Position numbers and translations under genes: made by a program | Notes under the pieces: generated by a model | What the model saw: the letters and a program-made list of their open reading frames with translations, nothing else | Told to the model about the DNA's origin: nothing | Databases searched by the model: none | In this document: positions 1 through 11,443 of the stretch, in pieces | Position numbering within the stretch: the stretch's first letter is position 1 | Layout: every line of letters begins with the position of its first letter | Assembly: GCF_000003605.2 (NCBI RefSeq) | Contig: NW_003135361.1 | Span: forward strand, 58,672 to 87,153 | DNA: 28,482 nt | Origin: Saccoglossus kowalevskii | Taxonomy: Eukaryota > Hemichordata > Enteropneusta > Harrimaniidae | Reading direction: 5' to 3'

Positions 1-1890
1 TATTTCGCTATTGTTGATTGTATTCTGCCGCCTTCTCAGTAGGGACAATTGTTATTAACTGTTCAATCGAAACAATCCTTGAACTATGATAAAGTGAATA
101 GATATCTAAAATTAGAAGCTACGCAATTCGCTTGCTTGTGTTTATAAAAAGTAAGAAATGTTTTCGAATAGGGAGGAACATCAGAGCAACAACGAATGAG
201 TCACAGGGTATCATCAACTAGATTGCTGACGTGGAGAGCTGCAATGAAATGGACTGACAGCGAACCGTCCAGTATACTACAATGCCTAAGTCATCGTCCT
301 GGACTCGTTTGAAGTTAGTATATTAAGAATATTATTTTTGTTTAATATTAAGCGTTGCATACTGGGCTATCTGTATCTATTCAATGTGTATACCTTTACT
401 GCCTGGCAACGTTTCTCGTACGCAGCTATAGCCTACCAACTTATTAACCTAATCTACGAGTGCTGCTGAGTTCCCAAAACTCGGTAGAAAGCCCGACCAC
501 TCCTAAATTCGATTAATTCCTGTCAAATCGCGCCCAAAACATGTTTTTCTGTTACTATAAGAACTTGGTACAGTCAGTGGGCAGGAATTCATTGACAAGT
601 TGTTCGTGTTTACTGTCCATTTGAGGTTTTTGGGAGGATATGGTTTGACATGTTCCTGATCAAGATTTACATACAGATTTATTTTGTAAAATGCGACAAA
701 AGTCGACATCGGCGTTCAAATTAAAACATCAGTATATTAAATGTAGTATGCAGCGAAAAAAAAAACTTGTGAAACTTGTTAAAACGGTAAATCTATCTTG
801 GGTTGAAAATTGTTTTCAACATTTATGGCACACAATACGAGTTAATGTGAAATTTATAAAATTCAGACACGTGGAAGGGCAATATTACTGATAATGGAAG
901 AGGACATTTTTGAATAGGTATCACTAGACGTCACGAGATTTTTTTCACATATGGCGGAAAACCGACATATTTCAAACTCTGGACATTGGTTCAATATAAG
1001 ACAACTTGTTACAGTTACCAGTCACGATGCCACAAACAGATTGCTAGATATATTGAAAAAAAATACTGAAATGAAAGTACAACAAAAAAATTCAAGAATC
1101 CCCGTAAATGGAAAAGTCACGCGCGTTTAAAGCCGAATAATGACGAGAGAATCATTTTCTAGACACCCTGAAACATACTCAATACTTAAGCCGGAGGGTG
1201 GCGGGGTCCATCAAGGGTGTATATGCAAGTAAAATGCATAATTCAACACTGATGTGTCAAATTACACGGAAATTGAAACAAAATGCACAAAGCCGCATCA
1301 ACTGACGTCCTGCATTGCAACACGATCCATGACATGTAGACTGACGTAGAATGCTACGGAGGTATGTCATATGCTTCCTCCATTTCCGACAATTGGATGC
1401 ATTAGTTACTGTAAATTTCCTCTACTCTACTGAGCAATTTAAAAGTAAAGCAAAGACAAAATTGTATTCCAGCAACAATACGCGGCACTAAGAAAGTGCG
1501 TCAACTACGACCAACTATTGAAATCGTTTGTTTTTGTTGCAACTCGAACTTGTTGTGGTGTAAACAGTGTACCTATACGGCAGCCGACACCCTCAGTCCG
1601 TCTGTATACAGAAAAAAATAGAATTTAAAAATATCAACAGTACACGAGTGTATCAAGTTTGTACGAAAACAACACTGTTACGCAAAACACGATCTGATTA
1701 AAATCCGATGTAGGTATGGGATCTATTTTTTAAAATTTTTATATTGTTGTTATTTCTTATTTATTTATGACTATGACTATCTTTTTGTATTCACTGTTAT
1801 TTTTATATGTCGTATCTTAGTCGCCGTGAAATGCGCTCAGAAACTTTGACGATAAGCATTGATTTTCCCACAATCAAATGCGCTCTTTTT
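1..1890. other. AT-rich non-coding DNA, nothing recognised
   Basis: All six frames are broken by frequent stops; the longest open stretches are under 70 codons, overlap each other on opposite strands and show no protein family I recognise. There is no terminal inverted repeat, microsatellite or RNA gene that I can support. TGACGT half-sites occur near 1303 and 1342 but are isolated. Confidence 0.6.
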
Positions 1891-1926
1891 ATGATAATCG
1901 CAAGTACGACCTGGGCGCGACTTGCC

Positions 1927-2130
1927 CCAATGACCACCTGTGACTCCTTTGATACCTTCTAATCACCTAAAAAAATACATAATTGAAGCTTGGAAACGTC
2001 TCAGTTTGTACTCGTTGATCTGCGCAACAGTCAAAGTCGCCATCTTTGTTCATATGAGACCCATGTATCTCGCGCATGTGTGGCGCGACGACTATTGCCC
2101 TATAAAGGGTTTAAACCTGTCAACTTCATT
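1927..2130 (+). promoter_or_regulatory. Possible TATA-type promoter
   Basis: A consensus-like TATA box (TATAAAGG, 2101-2108) sits at the end of a locally CpG-richer stretch. A TCATT initiator-like element follows at 2126-2130, putting a potential start site about 27 bases downstream of the TATA box, which is the usual animal spacing. A CCAAT pentamer lies at 1927-1931, farther upstream than is typical. No convincing exon follows. In AT-rich DNA a TATA box alone is expected by chance, so this rests only on the TATA plus initiator spacing and the local composition change. Confidence 0.15.
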
Positions 2131-2140
2131 ATAAAGCTGT

Positions 2141-3531
2141 TACATTAATAGTTCAGATTTAGCAATTAGAAACGGTACATGCCTTTGTTTGTAAACAGTA
2201 TCGTGGGGAGGGTGTGACGAATAAGTGTATCGAATAATAAATCCTTCCTTAAATACTTGAAGTCATAGACACATATAAAAAAAAAACATTTAAATTTTCC
2301 GGACGAAATTTAAATGTTGTGCACGTTTGATACGCTCTTCTCAATCATTCGCTAATTACGTTAATCTCAATATTTATGCATACACGAGTACACGTGATCA
2401 ATACCAATAATGGCCGACATAAATCAATTGAAAAAAAAACATTAAATCACAATAACACAGACATTTATTACATGAATTTAAATGCATTACGTAATGATCA
2501 CTAATTCAAAAACTGGTGCTCTTATCTCATAAATTGCGCAGACAGAGTACATCCACTTACATTGCAATATTTCTGCGACAAAATCCAGTTTCCGGATTTA
2601 AATTGGTAAAATACAAAACAAACACACATAAGCGTCACTACTTATCCGATATCTATTGCACGCTGGTTATCAGATTTAAGATTCAGATTGAAGGTACACT
2701 CCAACGACCAGCAAATGCTGTAAATAGTATATTACGTACCCAAGCTCATTAATTAGGCAATACCGGCCATGTATGACTCAGTATGAGAATAATGTTTTGG
2801 TGTTATTGTTAAAATCGAGATCAATTCCGAATTAACTGAGAGTAACTATTATTGTCACATCGCTCCCTCATAAAATAAATGTAACAATTTCACGCTGACC
2901 AGAAAGGAAACGATCGCGGATTACAATACGGAAATAAGTATAAACGCGAACGTTTTTCAGCAAAGTTTCATGATAGTCCCTTTTAAACAAAATAAATCGT
3001 AAACTGTCCGCTATCTGTTAGATGCACATAGACACTAGCACATCATGTTAACAAAGAAGATGCTGAAAGTGGGTCAAATTTTGCTATTCCTTGCGTATAT
3101 TTCTTCAATAGCACAAATCCTTTTAACTAAATGAATTAATGCCCACTGGCTATCCATGAGCGCACTTAATATACGGCAAAGTCTTCTAGTCCTGGTTGAA
3201 CCATCACAGATGGTCTGTGTGTTCATAAATATGATTCACTGGACGAGAGTCATATAAATCATCCGAGTTAAAGTCCATCCATTAACTCTTACTAACAAAT
3301 TAACCTACTTATAAAATGATACACTGCTATATATTACATTTGGTCACGCCACATTGGGTCGATAAATATAGTATACGAACCCAAATAATGATTTACACAT
3401 TTGAAGACCTTTTAACTGACAGTAAAATAACTCTATGATGTACACTGCAAATAATAGTCATCTTGTCGCTTTAGGGATGTGGTGTACAAAGCATCCAACT
3501 ATTCAATGATTTATGTATTTGTCATATTCTT
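2141..3531. other. AT-rich non-coding DNA, nothing recognised
   Basis: Short chance frames only; no repeat or motif cluster was recognised. The 78-codon plus-strand frame at 2516-2752 has no recognisable domain and no splice-site support. Confidence 0.6.
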
Positions 3532-3598
3532 TTATTATATATTTATTATATATATATATTATATTATATATACATATATATATATATATTTATATATT
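3532..3598. repeat. TA-rich microsatellite
   Basis: About 67 bases of almost uninterrupted A/T alternation, with TATATA runs broken by TTA, ATTA and one ACA unit. It can form cruciform or slipped structures and is likely length-polymorphic. Confidence 0.9.
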
Positions 3599-5214
3599 TG
3601 CATTCACTGTTAAATGAGGATGACGTAGACTAGGATTTGTAATTCATAATTTTGTAAGTTGCTGATGTGATTTGCCATAAACAACTAGTATTGAAAATGA
3701 AAACATTGGGCAATTGTGCAGAAAAAACAATGGGAGACAACAAGTTTAAACTGCAAGGCATTCAAATTCTATCAAAACCCAAAACTAGTTGAAAACACTG
3801 TGCACTGCATTTGTATCGAATCTAAACAAAATAGATTGGGAAATGTCAGAAAAATTGGTGCATGATTAATACCAAGTTTGAAAGAAATCAACCCCGGCGT
3901 GCCCGACAAATTGCTTATGACAAGTTCGCAAGATGGATTGTGTTTTGCTTGGTGCACAACATTTCCTACAATCAGTCACCTATGAAGGACACGAAAGACG
4001 GGCATTTTTATAGCATCGTGTATTGTCTTTGTACCAACTTCGAACACACTCTGTCAAGGTTTGTTCGAGAATAGGTGAACGGACATAACCTAAAACGTTT
4101 AGTATTACGTCCGACGGGGACATGAAACATCATTAACTTGCTCAAAAAAATGTTAAAAAATTGTCGCAATGTTCCAATTCAAGTCCAAACAATACCTATA
4201 TATATATCGAAATATTTATAATAAAAAACAGTGCAACAGTAGACAAATAACGTCATTCGTATCACAAATGACACATTCAGTTTACTGTGAAATAACATGG
4301 GACCAAACCCCAAATATGTTCATAAATTGGAAAGTTTGTTTCCCTGTGATTATCAAGTGACAGGATATCTCTTAAGTCATTACAAAACCTAAGCCTAGTT
4401 ATTATGAATCCCATAAATGACTGCACGACAGGGGCATAGCAGATACAGTTCACGCATTCAGATCAGCGCCCTCACACGGATTCATACGTATGTTGATTAT
4501 CAATGGTAAACACAATATACATCATTTTCCCTATAGCACTGATGGACGAAAATTATTAAACACGTGCCTTATTTCTGTCACACTAGCAAGGGCTGAGAAC
4601 TTTGCACTATTCTATTCTAAAAAAGAGTATCATGTGTTGTCATGTTATATTTTAATATGCAATATTGTTGAGAAAATGTAATTTTTTAATATTGTTGTGA
4701 GACTCCATTTTGCACAGTTGTATGTGTTTTCCTTCAATGCATTCATTGTTATATTCTAAATGTTATATTTTACTATGGCCCCGAGTCTTTATCAAACCGT
4801 TTGAAGAAAATATGAAAAACACGACTGGCCCTACAATTCATAACACTGAATAAATTACCGTGGTTCTACAATTAAATAGTGAAATTTCAACAATTAGTAA
4901 CGCAGGTTGTTTATGCAATAGCTGTTTATGCAAAATAGTTTTGTTTAACACTGCTTTCTCTCACCCGCGACATTTTCTTCAACACAACTCAAATTCTCTG
5001 TGAAACATCTGAGCTAACGGTAATTCACAAGCATTGAAGTCACAATTACCCGTAATTAAATACATGCTAACATTTTTGCTGAAGAACTAAAATTACACTT
5101 CTAGGTGTACTTGGAATTTGATGGCGTCTATAACCAGCTGCAAAAGATTGTCGTATGGAATTATCAATATCATGCTCCATTCGTTAAGATTCTTAGCTTC
5201 TTACCCGTCACGCA
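3599..5214. other. AT-rich non-coding DNA, nothing recognised
   Basis: No coding or repeat structure found. A short direct repeat GTTTATGCAA occurs twice at about 4909-4933, resembling POU/octamer half sites, but is too short to interpret. The overlapping 60-70 codon frames on both strands around 3772-4074 show no family resemblance. Confidence 0.55.
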
Positions 5215-5222
5215 TGACGTCA
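5215..5222. promoter_or_regulatory. Consensus CRE palindrome
   Basis: The perfect 8-bp palindrome TGACGTCA is the canonical binding site of CREB/ATF family bZIP proteins. It lies in a short CpG-containing patch (about 5205-5275) within AT-rich DNA. No gene start is recognisable next to it, so function is inferred from the motif only. Confidence 0.35.
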
Positions 5223-7060
5223 CGTTTGGTTGCACGCATGCCTAACATTGGTGCGGCAGACGCTGTGCTTGAACCCGAGTAGAATAACACAGATCAATAA
5301 AACGTTGAATTTAAATACTAATCCCAATTACGCAGTACACAACGTGACGAGGAAACACTTCTATCTCATTTCAGTAAATTAAATTTCTCACATTCACGAT
5401 AAATCTTTAATTGAATTCCTATAACCAATTTAGAGTAAAACAAATACAAAATATATGGATGTGTGAATCCGAGAGCCTCATTAACAGGTATTCAGATTAG
5501 TTCATATGTTAAGAAAATAAATCCTAAACAATAAGAAGAAATCAGTTTTTCAAATGAGGGATGTTGCGATTTGAAGGGGCTGGTGATCCCAGCGCAGAGC
5601 TTGCAATACACTAATACTATACCAGTTTAATATAACAAAATGTCCGGATGTCTACAAGGGATAACCTCCCAACGCCCTTCAATTCAATAACTATAGAAGG
5701 GAGTGCGCATCGATGTTGTAACAGCCACTTAAGGCTCGTAATGATGGCAACCCTCGAGACTGCTTAATTAATCAATCCTCGTCTCAGAGCTAGAAGTGGG
5801 GAGGGGGGGGGCTACACTATATAGAATTATTATCTAATGTGACCATTTCTAATAGAAGGCTGTGAAACTTGTTCTATTTCATGGGCTGATTATACGAAAA
5901 TGACTGATTACAGACCAGTTCTTGTCATCATCTACTAACTTGAAGGTTACAGGCATACACATACATCATTGCAACAGTATCGCAAAATTAGATCATTTGA
6001 GTTATATTTCTATACGATTACTAATGATAATAATCTCTGGTGAAATGATTCGCTAAGTATAAACTTATATGTGAGTAATGGCACTCGCAAATGTGAAATG
6101 TTATAAAAAAAAAAAAAGGTACGAGCAATCAGCAACAACAGATTCAACAGTAGCGCTGTCTTCTACGGAGGCAGTGAACACCACTTGGATTATCTTTAAA
6201 CGCGCTTTCCGCCCAGCGTCTTAAGCTACCTATGCTGGAGGTTAAAAGTACACGTGGTATTTAGCAATACCTTTGGGAACGATGAACAATGTTTTGTGTG
6301 GGAAATGAAGGATTATTTTTTTTAAAGCGGAGCATGGACGGTAGATATAAAGATTAACAATAACGCTAATGATTTGATACGATTACTTGTCCCTAATATC
6401 CGTTTTTAATGCACCAGGATGATACTGCATTTACCGGCATCTAATATTATTATAAAATAAAATACGTATATTACTTAGTTATTGATTTCGGGTAATATTT
6501 CCCCCGCGTATAAAATAATAAACTTAATAATACTGTACTGTTGCTTTACTTTATTCATACAAATGTACAGCATTATATTTGTGCCTATGCGACCCCGCAT
6601 ATTTATACACATTCTGGCTGTAGTATGAACCCTTGAATAATACGATTAGTTTACTTGTTTAATAACTCGATGACCAGAAATATATTGTATTTTATGGGAA
6701 TAACATTCATATGAACAACTATGATTACCAAACAAAGATTCTGTTGAATATTCATACTTAGTAGTGCACTGGAAAAAAAAAAAAACATTTGTAAAATTCC
6801 ACGTCCTTTAAGATTCAAGCATGCATTTCAATGAATAAATAAACATATAAATATCAAGCAAAAACCTGTATCAGCAACCATTAACCAAACGATTTGATCG
6901 GCTTTAAAACTAAATAAAATAAAGATTAAACTACACAACAAGCAATGATGTACAATGTATTGCGCTGAAATTCCGAATACAATATATTCAAAAAATAGTG
7001 CTAAGTGATTTCTCTGTTTCTCAGTTGTATGGCAAAAAAAGATGCCATGATCAATGCCGA
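5223..7060. other. AT-rich non-coding DNA with homopolymer runs
   Basis: No gene recognised. It contains the G-run annotated separately and two 13-base A runs (6105-6117 and 6773-6785), which could be tails of old retroposed fragments, although I see no recognisable body or target-site duplication for either. Confidence 0.55.
5798..5811 (+). repeat. G-run, possible G-quadruplex
   Basis: Four G, one A, then nine G in a row. This is the longest G tract in the window and stands out against the AT-rich background. One strand could in principle form a compact G-quadruplex with very short loops. Confidence 0.6.
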
Positions 7061-7626
7061 TTAAGGTAGAAGCCTACTCATAAATTTAAAAACACAGAAT
7101 TTATTCATTTTGCAATAAATTGTACTCCAAGGCATTATAAGGATATTGACCTAAAAAAAGTTGGGGGTCACCAGCCTTTTTTTTCGAGAAATTGATGGTT
7201 GTATTTTAGTGGAAAGTCCCCATTTTGACACTAATATAACACTTTTACCACAGGTTCCTATGGTAGAGATATTATGCAATATCTCAAGATTTAGCCTGGT
7301 TACATATGCTGAAAAAAATCATATATTGTTAACGATAGAGTACTTTTTAATGTTCTGAATTATTTAAAAAATCTGGGTTTTAAAAAGTGTCAAATAATGC
7401 AATTTTTCTTTAACATTGTGTTGTATGGAATTGTTCTAACAATAGCAATTTTCAAGAAATAGTAGGACACGTTTCTCAAAAAGCATAACTGTAACACACA
7501 AAATAATGCTATTTCATTGTACCATGAGACATTAGCTTCATGATTGTACATAATAAACTAATGAACATTGTCATCCGATTTATGACCAATTTTGTCAAAA
7601 ATTATGACTATAGGCTTCTACCTTAA
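7061..7626. mobile_element. TTAA-flanked MITE (piggyBac-like target site)
   Basis: The left end reads TTAAGGTAGAAGCCTA followed by a CTCATAAATT stretch; the right end, on the opposite strand, reads TTAAGGTAGAAGCCTA followed by TAGTCATAATT. The first 16 bases match perfectly and similarity continues imperfectly to about 28 bases. TTAA stands at both outer edges, so the simplest reading is a ~558 bp element (7065-7622) with a TTAA target-site duplication, as made by piggyBac-type transposases. The interior has no transposase; its 65-codon frame is a chance frame. An internal perfect hairpin (8-bp arms GAGATATT/AATATCTC, 4-base loop) lies at 7266-7285. The inverted repeats are seen directly; the superfamily is inferred from TTAA alone. 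Confidence 0.75.
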
Positions 7627-7648
7627 CAATCTCTAGTCAAATGGTTTA

Positions 7649-7674
7649 AGGTCAGAGGGCGAGGTCAAAGGTCA
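7649..7674 (+). promoter_or_regulatory. DR1-type nuclear receptor site plus extra half site
   Basis: Three AGGTCA hexamers in the same orientation lie within 26 bp: 7649-7654, 7662-7667 and 7669-7674. The last two are separated by one base, giving AGGTCAAAGGTCA, the canonical direct repeat 1 bound by HNF4, COUP-TF and RXR-type receptors in animals. It begins 22 bp outside the right end of the TTAA-flanked element, so it is either host flank or part of an adjacent older repeat. No target gene is visible. Confidence 0.4.
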
Positions 7675-8460
7675 AAAACGAAAAATGGAAAAATAGATTT
7701 TGAAATTGAAAGCTGATATGATATTGAAAACACAAATCGAATATCGAATTGAAATGAGAATCTCATTAAACACAATTATTATGTTAAAATTAATGCGATA
7801 GGCGGGAAACAACAATGATTTTTCATGAAATTCTGGTGGAAAAAAAATAAAATAAAAATGAATGATAGAAAATGAATTGTAAAAATGCCATGTTGTGAAC
7901 CACCTCGTACTCTAGCTTCGCTTTTGATCCACCTTCTTACTTGTAGCTTTAAAACCTGTTTATTTTTTTTTATTTGATGAAGTATACACCAACGGTAACA
8001 TTGTCGTCGATTAGAAGCCAATTGAAACCAACTGTCCTCTTTATTGTGCATGCATGTCCATTGAACTCTGTGCGTTCGTTACACGAATAGTTAATGACTG
8101 CGAGGGCGCTTCGCATATTTTCTCAGTGTCTTTTAATGAACATTGGGTCATTAATTATATGATATATGAGAATGTATGTATAATGGGTATGTTTCTATGG
8201 CAATTCTAATTGTGTGTGGAAATCGTGAATTGCTGAAACACTGTTCTAATTTGCTATGTGAATGTTATTGTCGCAGCCAAGGGATTTGATTTTTAGAACC
8301 AATTTTCAAGGTGTAATTCTATACAGTGCCAGATAATTAACATAATATGTAGCAGGCAATGCTTAGCGACCGAGCAAAGCCATTAAAAATAGAACTGACT
8401 TAAGCATAGAACGTCGAAGCGCTTGAATTGCGGAAATCCACGTATTATTTTACGCGCGAG
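7675..8460. other. AT-rich non-coding DNA, nothing recognised
   Basis: The 90-codon minus-strand frame at 7779-8051 is rich in F/H/I from A-rich DNA and matches no family I know. A run of A-rich repeats near 7840-7860 is low complexity. Confidence 0.5.
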
Positions 8461-8484
8461 TTGGGCGGGATTCAAAATGGCGGC
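8461..8484 (+). promoter_or_regulatory. E2F-like/YY1-like promoter patch
   Basis: TTGGGCGGGA (8461-8470) resembles E2F or GC-box sites, and CAAAATGGCGGC (8473-8484) matches the YY1 consensus that in animals often straddles the start of TATA-less genes. The ATG at 8477 has A at -3 and G at +4 and opens a 21-codon frame (MAARTILVL...), ending at a TGA. The surrounding 8400-8700 patch is visibly richer in CpG than its neighbours. Together this looks like a gene start, but I cannot identify a following exon. Confidence 0.3.
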
Positions 8485-8693
8485 ACGCACGATTCTTGTT
8501 TTACCGCTAATCAAAATGACTCGAAACACTATACAAAATTGAAATATTCACTCGGTTGTCAGAAAACGACTGTCTTATCGACAAACAACATTCTTACTAT
8601 ATTTTATCATGTATGAGCTGTTTCGCGGCTTCTCATAATTTGTGAAACAACAAAAAAAATGGCACTGCCGTCGGCCGCTCTCTCTGCGTTCGC

Positions 8694-8703
8694 TATAAAT
8701 AAG
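8694..8703 (+). promoter_or_regulatory. TATA-box candidate
   Basis: TATAAATAAG fits the animal TATA consensus and follows a GC-rich run with CGGCCG and a CT tract (8668-8692). An initiator-like TTTCACA lies about 30 bases downstream (8726-8732). It may belong to the same promoter-like patch as the YY1-like site 220 bp upstream, or be chance in AT-rich DNA. Confidence 0.2.
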
Positions 8704-8858
8704 TTTGAAAACACACATAATGTATGTTTCACAACTCAATTAATATCAATTTCAGCATAATTATGAACATATATATGTAATAGTTTATAACATTCGAAAA
8801 AACCTCCCCCTGTCTAAAGCCATCTTGTCACTGACTGAACACTGTGAAATATAGTATA

Positions 8859-9023
8859 TTAAAGCGGGGGTGTCGTCACCTGCGCATGCGTTAGATGGTC
8901 ATAGCGTGTCAATGTTTGCAAACAAGCATCTACCCATGAGCCTTTGCGTTTTTAGCGTATGTTGTTATCATCGCTTGGGACTCAATTCACGCGCGTGCGC
9001 AGGTGACTTCCCTCCCGCTTTAA
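8859..9023. mobile_element. Short TTAA-flanked inverted-repeat element
   Basis: The left end (TTAAAGCGGGGGTGTCGTCA then CCTGCGCATGCG) and the reverse complement of the right end (TTAAAGCGGGAGGGAAGTCA then CCTGCGCACGCG) match over about 32 bases with a few mismatches. TTAA flanks a core of 157 bp (8863-9019), suggesting a miniature element with a TTAA target site. Weak similarity continues a few bases beyond TTAA on both sides (CTAT/GTAT), so the true ends and target duplication may lie slightly outside. The core is strikingly CpG-rich with CGCGCG and GCGCATGCG. No coding capacity. Confidence 0.7.
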
Positions 9024-10176
9024 TCCATAGTGATATAATATAAAAAAAAACTTGACAAATCTGCTCCATAAACACAAAGATTGTGAGGAACACGTAAAAT
9101 GCAAAAAAAAAAAACGTTATACGTTGCTCTGATTGATCCCAAGGTCTCGGAATATATAGTCAAATCCTGTAACTTGGCTGGAATTCGTTTTAGTATTTAT
9201 AGTGCGAATATAATTCAATGCACTAGCTGAAAAAGGAACGGCGCCGTTCCGATTATCACTGTCTATATGTCGATAACTGAATCTATTCTGAGCACTGAAT
9301 CAAATTGTTTCTTTTTTTCTTTATTCCCGAGAGGCCGAAATAAAAAAACATTTATCTAAAGCTGGCGTAATAATTGTTTTATTGCAATTTTCGAGTGAAA
9401 GTGAGATTATATACGTTAACTTAATGAAATTATATCTGTATATAAATATCGTACTTCTTTGCCTGCTCTCGCAGCTGGTCATTTGTTGATATTGACTATG
9501 AGTATCAGTGACGTTCCGTATAGTCACGTGCATTACTAATATACTTAATGTCCTAATTGTATTTATTTACAGTCGAATGTCAAATGTGAACTACCAACTA
9601 CTTATTGCACTATAAGATAAACATATATTGTTATTTCAAACGTGATTGTACGCCACATAAGCAACGTACGCAACTCGATTTCTTATTTGCAAAAGAGGCC
9701 CGAACAGGAGAAGAAGACTCTTCGAAGAAACTACTTATTTCAAATACGCTAGATAATTTCATGCAGATATGTTATACATCTTAGTTAATAAAGTCAATAC
9801 ACGTTACTGATTTCATTTTTATATGTTACGAAAGCGTTGCGTACCTTCCGGATACCGAACGACGAGAACACATGAAATAACAGTACCCTGCAGTGGATTC
9901 TACCAGTCATCAACATATAGTGACTGTAGTGTAAAGTCTGTAGATGCCCTAATTTCATAGCATCAATGAAATCGGATAATCACGGAATTGTGTCTACTTG
10001 CAAATGTCAAACCCGTTCTAATCTCAATCGTATGTCTTTTCTGTGACAATTGCCGATTTTTTCGACCGCATCTGTAATATTAATGAAACGGTGGGACTCA
10101 GTTCGCATCGGATTCTTTACATTCAAACTATTCTCTTATGGAAATGTCATTGTCATTGTATCGTCATATAACTCAC
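9024..10176. other. AT-rich non-coding DNA, nothing recognised
   Basis: Contains a 12-base A run (9103-9114) and short chance frames. No structure recognised. Confidence 0.5.
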
Positions 10177-10429
10177 TTCTGCGGCTTTCTGACATCTTTG
10201 TAATCTTTCTGGATTGCCATGACAACGACCGGAAATTATTTGCACATTTATAAATCAGCTGCAGTCAGCGGAGCACATCGGAAGAGCTGTTTTATTTTCA
10301 TGAGGAGAGGGTGACATTTTGCAATAGATCATTTGTGGTTTCCGATTGGCGTGATATGTTGTTCGATTACATCGGCGAATGACAAGGTCGTTCCCAGTTC
10401 GTCCATAACGACCATTTCGTACAGTCAAT
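10177..10429 (-). other. Candidate exon bounded by splice-like signals
   Basis: On the minus strand a T-rich tract (TTGTTTTTTTGTTTTTTTAG) ends in AG just before base 10429, a strong-looking 3' splice site. A GTGAGT donor-like hexamer follows directly after base 10177 (occupying 10171-10176 in plus coordinates). The enclosed 253 bases are less AT-rich than the surroundings. An ATG in good context (10415 down to 10329) opens a 28-codon frame, MVVMDELGTTLSFADV..., and a second frame is open for about 60 codons from the acceptor. Neither frame stays open to the donor, so a coding internal exon is not supported; an untranslated or terminal exon is possible. I recognise no family. Confidence 0.2.
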
Positions 10430-10848
10430 CTAAAAAAACAAAAAAACAACGCAAATGATTGTATATTTTTTCAGGATTTCGGAATGATTAAAGTCAAATG
10501 TTTCAGGTGTTGAGCAGAAAGGGTGGAATATATCGATATAGGGTTGTCATATAATTGCATCAAAAGAAAAGATAATGTAACAAAAAGAAAAAAAATATAT
10601 AGGAGGGGTGCCTGGACTAAATTTGAGTAGGCGCTTTGGGAAATTATTAGCTTAATTATCCATCATAAGGTGTACTCGCTTGCTTTTGTTGAGTTTAAAT
10701 AATTTACTTCATGTTTACTTATTGATTGCAGACGCCCCGGGTTTTAGTATCGTCCATATAACTATCTTTGGCAATATATGTTATTGTTGTTCACTAAAAT
10801 GAGTATATAGCGAGTGTCCATTATTTTTGCACTTGTCATATTATGATT
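10430..10848. other. AT-rich non-coding DNA, nothing recognised
   Basis: Nothing beyond poly-A-rich low-complexity stretches, for example around 10570-10600. Confidence 0.5.
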
Positions 10849-11217
10849 CACTACAAAAACAAGCCGGTAGGCTGGTTGGCGATCCGCCCCGCTTAAAAAA
10901 TAAAATGCTGTTGCTATGGTAGAAAATGATTATAACTAAAACCGGGGCCCGTATACGAAATTCGCAAAGAGCATTCAGTCTTTAGAAGTCACTTTATTAC
11001 TAGCACGTATTCAGCTGTTATAATCATTATTTCCGACCGTTTCCCGATTTTAGATTTTTTATCGAACGCATGCATTTACAGTTCATTTAAAGTTCAAAGT
11101 TGCGTTGAGATTGAGTTGATAGGGAACAATGTCGGCGCTGATGATCTCTCGTCGGTGCACAACTTAAAAAGTAAAATAAAATAATATGATCATTTGAACA
11201 CTGCCATCACAAGACTG

Positions 11218-11317
11218 GTAGGAGGTAATACATTTCGATCGAAAGAATTCAAAAATCAGTTTTTTGGCTATTTCCATTGCAACTGTGGCTAGGTGTTTTT
11301 TTTCCGATTTTACAACC
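11218..11317 (+). repeat. Internal repeat unit, copy 1
   Basis: This ~100 bp segment matches 11444-11544 in order and orientation: GTAGGAGG/GTAGAAGG at the start, ATTCAAAAAT in the middle, then TTTTTGGCT, a CCAT core and GATTTTACAACC/GATTTTACCACC at the end. The offset is 226-227 bp. It is the more degenerate copy around the X-box core (ATTTCCATTGCAAC, 11270-11283). Confidence 0.7.
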
Positions 11318-11443
11318 CAACTAGTGTGACGGTATCACCTGGTTGCCTGCTAAGTATGAACAAAATCGGCCCAGCTAAAAAAAATAACACTCACACTCAA
11401 CTGATTAGAATGAGCTATGTCCGAGATTTTTAGTCCTAGAATT

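Noticed and set aside
3532-3598. TA tract as an origin or matrix attachment region
   Set aside because: Nothing beyond base composition supports this.
1121-6206. 12-base inverted match GCGCGTTTAAAG / CTTTAAACGCGC 5 kb apart
   Set aside because: Matches of this length are expected by chance in 28 kb, and flanks show no similarity.
6105-6785. 13-base A runs as SINE/LINE tails
   Set aside because: No recognisable element body, polymerase III boxes or target-site duplications upstream.
11139-11145. CTGATGA, a hammerhead core word
   Set aside because: No stem II or GAAA follows in the needed position.
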